From the NCBI GenBank assembly GCA_014904985.1, contig MU128948.1, positions 25,174 to 89,173 of the forward strand: a DNA stretch of 64,000 nt. Reading direction: 5' to 3'. Positions 57,901-64,000 of the stretch are shown here, piece by piece. A program made the position numbers and the translations under genes. The DNA is from Hydnum rufescens UP504 (taxonomy: Eukaryota; Basidiomycota; Agaricomycetes; Cantharellales; Hydnaceae). Under the pieces are notes generated by a model. That model did no database searches. It worked only from the letters and a program-made list of their open reading frames with translations, and was not told the DNA's origin. The stretch's first letter is position 1; every line of letters begins with the position of its first letter.

Positions 57901-59099
57901 TTCCACGTTCCAACAACTCTCGTTCGCTCCCCACTTCCCTCTGGGCAGTATCGCAGACGAATACATCATACCACCCACCTACCTTTCCTTCGTCGATTAT
58001 CAGAAGCGATACGAGAAGCCATGGCGTATTGAGCAGCCAGATTCGGGTCCACCAGGGCGATATGACGATTCTCCATTAGTGCCAGAGAAGCCTGTGCGTT
58101 GGGTATACAAAGACCCGAAGGGAGTACTACAAGGTGATGTCATTGAATATCTGGGATTGACCTTGTGCGCTCACCTTTTCGATGCTCAAGGGCCGTGGGA
58201 TTCGACAACTATGCAGAACTGGCTTCGCGATGAACTCCTGCCCCTCATCTTCCTTTGCGACGCGAGCACGAGACAGAATTCGTCACCTTGCGTGCTCTTC
58301 AGGCTGCAAGTTCAGATCCTGAGAACCCATTCGTTCCTGACAAAGCTGACCCTGTTCTGGTTACTGGGGTGAAGCCCAAACCTTCCCAAGTAGAGCCAGC
58401 TATCCCTGCATCATCTCCCCAAGCCCAACCATGGGTTCCAGTCCCTGATGTCCTACTTCCTCCGACTTCTTTGTTGGTCCAGCCCAAGCATTTTGGTCCC
58501 CTGCCTTGTTCTATTCCAGCCGTGGAGGCCATAGCACTGCCATTGTTGACTCTCGAGGGCGCTCGGTGCTCAAGGGCCGGCTCACATGGAGGCCTGATCG
58601 ACAGAGTGAGCTTGACCCTGGTCTTGTTAAACTCGGGGATGTCAAACGCCTGGAAGCATTCGATACGAAAGGTCATCGTGCGGTTGTTGTTGCTCTTCGA
58701 CAAGGCGGCATTGAAGCGGTCGACTTGAGCGACGCGGTATTGCAACCCGGTGACGAGTCTAGAACATCTATCCCTCTCTTCGTATCCCCGTCAAATTCCA
58801 CAGGCAGACGTTTGAACTTTGTGTGGAGGCTGGGGACTCCCGTGGAGGATGTGTCCTCTACAATATCTCCGTTTGGTATTTCCCCACGAAAGGAAACGAG
58901 TCTTGCGAGGTCTGCGACTTCAGCCGCCGGCAAACGTGGTTCAGCAAAACGATCAGAAACGCCGAAGGATTCAGATGATCCTGCGGCAACGGCTCCAATC
59001 GACGAAATCATATTTCTTGGCCGTAATCAGGACCGTGTATATGTATGCGAACGAAACGCCCACTCATTCAGGATCCTTCGCCTGTCAGCCACATCATGA
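54975..59099 (+). CDS. CNH-domain and GYF-domain fusion protein
   Basis: Exon 1 (54975-55334, MSARSHDSDLESDPAVAVLE) and exon 2 from 55384 join in phase 0. A citron-homology-like part 1 reads MKPHHLLLCHSQGLDIVPLV, YALIRRVPFKSVLVMEERGV, VAIAGRRDGVRVYALEEIRK; a Pro/Ser-rich disordered insert of over 400 residues follows; part 2 reads FLAILCGDTGEKVELF, FILPDSPRSLELQLQGDDLV, FGLEPATVRVREVRIGRAER. Then EYIIPPTYLSFVDYQKRYEK and a GYF domain WVYKDPKGVLQGPWDSTTMQ with NWLRDELLP, and a tail to LSATS (TGA 59097-59099). GYF domains bind proline-rich peptides; CNH regions act in Rho/Rab scaffolds. At least five single-base slips in C or G runs (about 57612-57655, 57937, 58239, 58504) break the frame; adding one base at each restores family-like text. 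Exact exon ends after 57.6 kb are uncertain. Confidence 0.75.
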
Positions 59100-59595
59100 G
59101 GGCGCTTCAACTCTCAATTCTTCATTGTTATTACATCTTGGCATGGACCTCGTCTCTCCCTCACCAGTAAAACGGATGAACGTTTTCAGACGATCTGTCA
59201 CTCTCATCTGCATGCACAATTTGTGCCCCTACGGGCATCATTTCTACCATATACCCGGTGATTACCCCGTTTAGTCTACTTATTCGCTTCTTCCTGCAGT
59301 ACAATTGTACACACATGGCAAAGACAATGACGGAGACTATAGATAGAGATAGCATAATTTGGGGCTCGTATGTGCAGATGGCTAGATCTGATGACTGTAC
59401 CGGCACTTCCTGCCAATTTAGATCCTTGGCCTCATATCTATTGTCAACATTCCTGCTTAGTGTAGTTTCGCACCTGTCTCGAGCATTCTTTCCCTTCGTA
59501 ATGTTCACAACATCCTCAAAAGTTGACCGACTAGTCCATTCCTTCACTCATAATTCTGTATTCATTACACAAAACAGCGGAGGAGAGTGATACAT

Positions 59596-60977
59596 CTAGG
59601 ACAAGATGGTAGTCTCCACAACGATGGCGGTGACCCTGTATGGATCTGAGAAGGGGAGGCGAGAAATATAGATCAGATGCGATCATACTGAGAGTGAGGG
59701 TATCGAAAGATGCTTTACCAATGTTGGAGGCGGGTCGCCTGTCCTCCAAGTAACCGAAGCCTTGTGCTGCAACATGCCTGGGGATACGAATACTGGCACC
59801 GCGATTGGCGACACCCGAGCTGAAGGAACTGATGTGGGCCGTCTCGTGCTTCCCGCTCAGTCGCTGTTCATTATCCTCGCCATACACAGCGATGTGCTCC
59901 TGGTGCCTCTCGGCGAGCTTCGCAATCGCCGCCTCGATGGCCTTCATCCCGCCCTTCTCCCGCATCGCTTTGGTGGAGTAGTTGGTGTGGCAGCCCGCGC
60001 CGTTCCAGTCGCCCTGCAGCGGCTTGGGGTGGAAGGATACCTTGACGTTGAACTGCTCCGCGATGCGCACGAGGAGGAAGCGCGCGATCCAGAGGTGATC
60101 ACCCATCTGGATACCTTCGCAGGGCCCGACTTGGAATTCCCATTGGGCGGGCATGACCTCTGCGTTGATGCCGCTGATGTTGATGCCGGCGTATAGACAG
60201 GCGCGGTAGTGCGCCTCGATCAAGTCTCGCGCGAAGACCTTGCCAGTGCCTATCCCACGCGGATGCGATGAAATCTTGAGTATTCGTACTCGAGATGCAA
60301 CGAGTAAAAAAAAAGAGAAGAGAGAGAACGCACCGACACCGCAATAATATGGGCCTTGGGGGCCGGGGAAGCCGCCCTTGGGCCACCCGAGGGGATAGCC
60401 GTCCGAGTCAAAGAGCGTGTATTCCTGTTCGAGACCGAACCAGGGGGCGTGTTCCTTTGCGAGATCCATGGACTTCTTGGCGAAGTGGCGGTAGTTGGTG
60501 CGGTTGGGCGTGCCGTCGTTGTTGTAGGTTTCAGCCAGGACGAGGATGTTGTCGCCGCCTCTGAATGGGTCCTTGAAGATGGCGGCGGGGCGGAGGTATA
60601 CGTCTGAGTCATGCCCGGGAGCCTGGTTGGTGGAGGACCCGTCAAAGTCCCACACGCGAAGCTCGGTGATGTCTTTGATCGGCTTGGCTACAGTCTACCC
60701 AAACGAAGCACCCAATGGAGGAAGGTAGAGTATTCCCCAGAAGAGATCAGATGAGAGTACGATGTGTGATGATGAGGAGTACAGACTGTAGTTTTGGAGC
60801 GCAAGTCGCCATCACCATCGATCCAGACGTCTGTGGGGAGTGATCGTCGTATGAACAAACAAAGAAAAAAAAAAAAGGCCACTTCCGAATGAGGCAAAAC
60901 TCACATTCTGCCTGAATCTTGCCGCCCTGGTCGAGCTGGAGGTAGGGAGCGAGGAGGTCTGGGCGTGCAAGAGCCAT
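59596..60977 (-). CDS. GLN1: Glutamine synthetase
   Basis: Cytosolic ATP-dependent ligation of ammonia to glutamate. ATG at 60975-60977: [20 protein letters not shown], intron, [14 protein letters not shown], intron, [60 protein letters not shown] (metal ligands E-x-E), GPYYCGVG, intron, [60 protein letters not shown] (glutamate/ATP site), [29 protein letters not shown], intron, [16 protein letters not shown]. Stop at 59596-59598. Frame is intact at about the usual 355 residues. The first intron holds a long A/T run on the plus strand (60870-60882). A TATA-like CTTATAAAAATG block lies about 50 bp upstream. Confidence 0.96.
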
Positions 60978-61023
60978 GTCGGAGATAACGAGTTGATGAA
61001 AAAGGAGGTATAGTGTACCACCT

Positions 61024-61034
61024 CCCCTTATAAA
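61024..61034 (-). promoter_or_regulatory. TATA-like element of glutamine synthetase
   Basis: The plus strand reads ccccttataaaaatg, so the minus strand carries TTTTTATAAGGGG about 50 bp upstream of the start codon at 60977. A CCAAT-type sequence (atccaataagg) lies at about 61057. Position suits a core promoter; not tested. Confidence 0.45.
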
Positions 61035-61923
61035 AATGAAGCACGGGAATTCCCGTATCCAATAAGGCGCGAGCGATAAACGCTCCATACGCGCGCGATT
61101 CCGGCGGGCCCCTTCACCCGCCTCTGATTCCGATGGTTCGGGCTTCAAAATATTCAGAGAACAATTGCAAGTGATCAGTCACAACATCCAAACTTGACCT
61201 GTCGAGGCTGGTGGTTACAGTATCTTTTTAGAGGCCTACTAGACTCTCAAGCGCATTTGATTCCAAAGCTACGATACAGAGCAACAGGAATAATTTTGCG
61301 AGGGATCTTAGATACAGTCCACCGCAAAAGAGTGCTCGCGAGAGCAGTATTTCCGTAGTCTTGGCACCGACACATCGGCGGACTCGGACGATGTTCACCA
61401 TTTCCCGATGCGCTCATTAATAGCAAGCTGGATGTCAGAACTACACTCTTACAGCGCGTACGCGCTTGGGCTGTGTAGTTGAATCTCTATACAGACCAGA
61501 TACATTCATGGAGTGATCGTGAAGGTATAATATATAAGAAGGCGGGTCAGCAGTGGATCAGTGAATCCGACTCTTTTGGGGGGAATATTTATGTAAGTAT
61601 GACACTATGTTATCACAGTAGTATCGCTGCGAGATAAGGGTCTGTGCACGGATTCCAAAAGATTAGATTATGGCTTTGGACACAGGTAACTGAAAGGAAA
61701 TGTTACTGACCCCTAGCAGAGCCTTCCGAAGTCCTAAATAATCTACTAAACACTACACGTCAGTCAGCTATCGCAGTTCCGTGTACAACAATCAAACCCA
61801 CCACAAAATGTCCACTTCTCAGCCCATACATAACACTTCCACCTCGGAGAGAACCTTACTACATCCATTTCAATTCACGAAATGATGTTCGCCACGTAAG
61901 TGCCGAGGAAAATACAAGCGGCG
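61035..61923. other. Intergenic, no supported gene
   Basis: Upstream region of glutamine synthetase and downstream of the His/Tyr-rich frame. No supported gene, RNA or repeat was seen. Confidence 0.4.
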
Positions 61924-62190
61924 TCAATGGCGATGGTGACGCCCATGATGGCCATGGTGGGGTTTCGAGTGGTGTGAAGTGCGGTATGCAGTTGAGTGGT
62001 GAGAACTGTAAGGCCGAGCGGAGTACTGTAGACCGTAACGGGGATCTGGGTGATGCGAATCGTAATAGGGATCCCAGCGCTGCGGACCGTGGTGAGAACT
62101 CCCATAGTGTGAATTGTAGTGTGGGCCCGCATGATGCGAATTGTAGTGCGGTGTAAGATAAGACTGCCGGCGGTGGTAACTTCGACCCAT
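61924..62190 (-). CDS. Possible small His/Tyr/Ser-rich protein
   Basis: An 88-codon frame starting MGRSYHRRQSYLTPHYNS and continuing with HHAGPHYNSHYGSSHHGP, DPYYDSHHPDPRYG and SSHHSTAYRTSHHSKPHHGHH before the stop at 61924-61926. His, Tyr and Ser recur about every third to fifth residue, with PHYNSH repeated. Two other minus-strand frames are open over the same DNA, one ending in a hydrophobic stretch (AIMGVTIAIDAACIFLG), so which frame is used, if any, is uncertain. No known domain. Metal binding is conceivable from composition alone. Confidence 0.3.
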   Translation of the reverse strand: MGRSYHRRQSYLTPHYNSHHAGPHYNSHYGSSHHGPQRWDPYYDSHHPDPRYGLQYSARPYSSHHSTAYRTSHHSKPHHGHHGRHHRH

Positions 62191-62899
62191 CCCACTGCTG
62201 CAGAGGTTCCCATGTTATCTGGTAGAAGATGACAGACTGAGTCACTATTATATAGGGAAAACATGGCTGTACCCGTGAACCCCTATCTTGATGTGGACAG
62301 CCCTGAGTAATTAACGCAGGCCCCAGTTAGGCGAAGCCGCATCCTCTTTCCTTATACAAGGTTTCTCGTAGAGTAAGTAGATACTGTAGTACCCATCGAG
62401 AAAACAGATTCTCGAGTGATTATGTTCACCCCTGGGAACAGGGCACAAGAGTGCCAACTTCAAGCGCTCTAGCTAGTCTGATTGAGTGGAAACAAGATAC
62501 GTCTCGAAATTGAATCAATGAATTGTCGCCAATGTCGTGTGGATACCGCCACGGAATCTGCCACTAGCACGTGCTCTACGCGGATGAGTGCAAAGTGCAC
62601 GTCAGTCTGAGGTCCTTTGGGCTCTCGGACCATAGGAGAGAGACCAGAGAACATAACTATAAAATCCACAAGTGCAAAGCCACAGACGTCCCCATAGTTA
62701 TGTCAAGAACCCTCGCCAGGGCTACTGTACCACCCACAACACACGCGCCAAAGGCTGCACATAGCTGAACGAATCACACACAACACCGTAACCGTAACGT
62801 TATAGACCAATAGAAAAGGAGGCAGGAGCCGATGCGCTACTTGCCACAGGGGCCAATCGCGAGATCGGAGCTCCCTCACGTGATCTGAAGCCGTACCTC
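62191..62899. other. Intergenic, no supported gene
   Basis: Between the His/Tyr-rich frame and the hairpin upstream of MMM1. No supported feature was seen. Confidence 0.4.
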
Positions 62900-62939
62900 A
62901 GGACCCCGGAGAGCTCATCCCTGAGCTCGCCGGGGTCCT
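62900..62939. repeat. 40-bp near-perfect hairpin upstream of MMM1
   Basis: Left arm AGGACCCCGGAGAGCTCA (62900-62917) pairs with right arm TGAGCTCGCCGGGGTCCT (62922-62939) at 17 of 18 positions around a 4-nt TCCC loop. A 7-bp direct repeat gccgtac flanks it at 62890-62896 and 62946-62952. It lies 45 bp before the MMM1 start codon, so it may fall in the promoter or 5' leader. Confidence 0.8.
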
Positions 62940-62984
62940 GGAAACGCCGTACACTATTATCATGAAGCATTGCGATACGAGAGA

Positions 62985-64000
62985 ATGAGTATACTCTCCC
63001 TGACACCAACATTCACCCAGGGTTTCATTCTCGGCCAACTCTCCATATTCTGCTGCTCGCTTTCGTTCTGCAATACCTCTTCCTCGACACGAGTCCTCGA
63101 ACTAGCGAAGCAGAGAGTGCGAAGGAAGATTCCGCACCTTTGGGACATCCCCAAGGTCCCAATGGATTGCGTGTGCATATACCAGACATCCCAGCGATCT
63201 ACACTCCAGATTCTACTGATTTCACGAAGCATCCACAAGAATCTCTTGATTGGTGCAACTTTCTGCTTGCCAATGTGAGGTCCTCCGTAGTAATCTGTTT
63301 ACCTGCGTTCCCCGTTCTCAAGCATATCTTTCGGTCATAAACCAGATAGTTCAGGCATATCGTGCCGATCTCCGGGGGAATCTTTCTGGTCTCCCCGCTG
63401 ATGAAACCGCCCGGAGACGCGTCGAGAAATGGACGCAGCAAACCCTCAATTCCAGCTTCATGGTCTGTCTGCACCAATTTCTCCTTTCAAGATCCGCAAA
63501 TCTTCTCAGATGTATACGGTGGATCCCAGGCTCCGGTAAAGATCCACTCTGTTACGTTGGGAACCTCAGCCCCTCGACTATCAAACGCGCGGGTTGTGAA
63601 ATCTGGGACGTCTACAACCAGTGTGCGTTGATATGATTTTATGTCATTTTGACTCTTACCTGATGAAAATCCAGTGTATCGAATTCGACTTGACATACAC
63701 CGATACACTCTCCATGACGCTTTCGACATCGTTCCTATTCAATCACCCAACGCCTTCATTCGCACGCCTTCCTATCTCGCTTTCGCTGTCGTTGTCCCTC
63801 TTCTCAGCCGTCGTGAGTCCTTTGCTCGGCTTCTACGATCCCCGAATTTTACATCTGTCTGTCCTGTAGATAACACTTACACCCCCCAGCCCCACAAGCC
63901 CCCTCGTTGACACTCTCGCTTCGCTCAGATTTCACTCTCTCACTAACACAATCCTCCCTGATGGGTTCGCGTGCGAAACTCTCCGACGTACCCAAAGTGC
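62985..64000 (+). CDS. MMM1: MMM1, ERMES subunit (partial, cut by window end)
   Basis: ER membrane anchor of the ER-mitochondria encounter structure, with an SMP lipid-transfer domain. MSILSLTPTFTQGFILGQLS matches the family start, followed by a membrane helix (ILLLLAFVLQYLFL), a linker, SLDWCNFLLAN, IVQAYRADLRGNLSGLPADE with TARRRVEKW, then APVKIHSVTLGTSAPRLSNA and EFDLTYTDTLSMTLSTSFLF with NHPTPSFARLPISLSLSLSL of the SMP domain, and near the end GSRAKLSDVPKV. A C appears to be missing at about 63044-63047 (CTCTCCATA), which breaks the membrane helix frame. At least four introns. The 3' end lies beyond the window. Confidence 0.9.

Noticed and set aside
1..64000. CRISPR arrays, prokaryotic operons, riboswitches
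   Set aside because: Nothing of the kind is seen; the sequence is plainly eukaryotic with spliceosomal introns throughout.

Overview
This is eukaryotic nuclear DNA from a basidiomycete fungus, most likely an Agaricomycete (a Rhizoctonia/Ceratobasidium-like source is my guess, not proven). The signs are dense genes on both strands, many GT-AG introns of about 45-65 nt, basidiomycete-type housekeeping proteins, a NACHT-WD40 NLR, an F-box/LRR-like protein, an OTT_1508-type deaminase and an Hsp70-like ATPase. There are no prokaryotic operons or ribosome binding sites.

Layout. 1-6.6 kb: repeat-rich, with a broken lineage-type hypothetical gene carrying a 24-bp minisatellite, GC palindromes and a dispersed repeat. 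6.7-18.1 kb: eIF4A (-), an F-box-like gene (+), a relic NACHT fragment (+), La protein (-), and an intact NLR (+) starting 191 bp from the La start codon. 18.1-26.1 kb: a decayed, segmentally duplicated region (two direct copies about 4.1-4.5 kb apart) with a second NACHT relic, a transposon-like insert and an alpha/beta-hydrolase gene that is substantially complete only in the second copy. 26.3-43.5 kb: housekeeping block: MBF1, MET8, gamma-tubulin, an intron-containing tRNA-Pro(CGG), NudC, mitochondrial uL4m, a kinase-like protein, uS9 (RPS16), a deaminase-like protein, RAD51 and uS3 (RPS3). 44.8-64 kb: a possible Sld7-like gene, a second copy of the dispersed repeat, ELP6, an Hsp70-like ATPase, a coiled-coil hypothetical, cyclin H, IMP4, a large CNH-GYF protein, glutamine synthetase, a His/Tyr-rich small frame, a perfect-looking hairpin, and the 5' part of MMM1, cut by the window end.

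The housekeeping genes are not a pathway. They cover translation (eIF4A, uS9, uS3, La, IMP4, uL4m, tRNA-Pro), cytoskeleton and mitochondria (gamma-tubulin, NudC, MMM1), sulfur and nitrogen metabolism (MET8, glutamine synthetase) and DNA or transcription functions (RAD51, cyclin H, MBF1, ELP6). The accessory part that hangs together is the NLR locus: one intact NACHT-WD40 gene with very similar WD units, flanked on both sides by relics of the same NACHT domain and next to a segmental duplication.

An important caution: many conserved genes (uS9, uS3, gamma-tubulin, NudC, ELP6, MMM1, the CNH-GYF gene and others) are interrupted by one-base indels, mostly in short homopolymers. Essential genes cannot all be dead, so I read most of these as base-call errors in the assembly. 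Other genes (eIF4A, La, RAD51, glutamine synthetase, MBF1, IMP4) read cleanly. Intron models were made by eye from splice signals and protein-family knowledge; no alignment was run.
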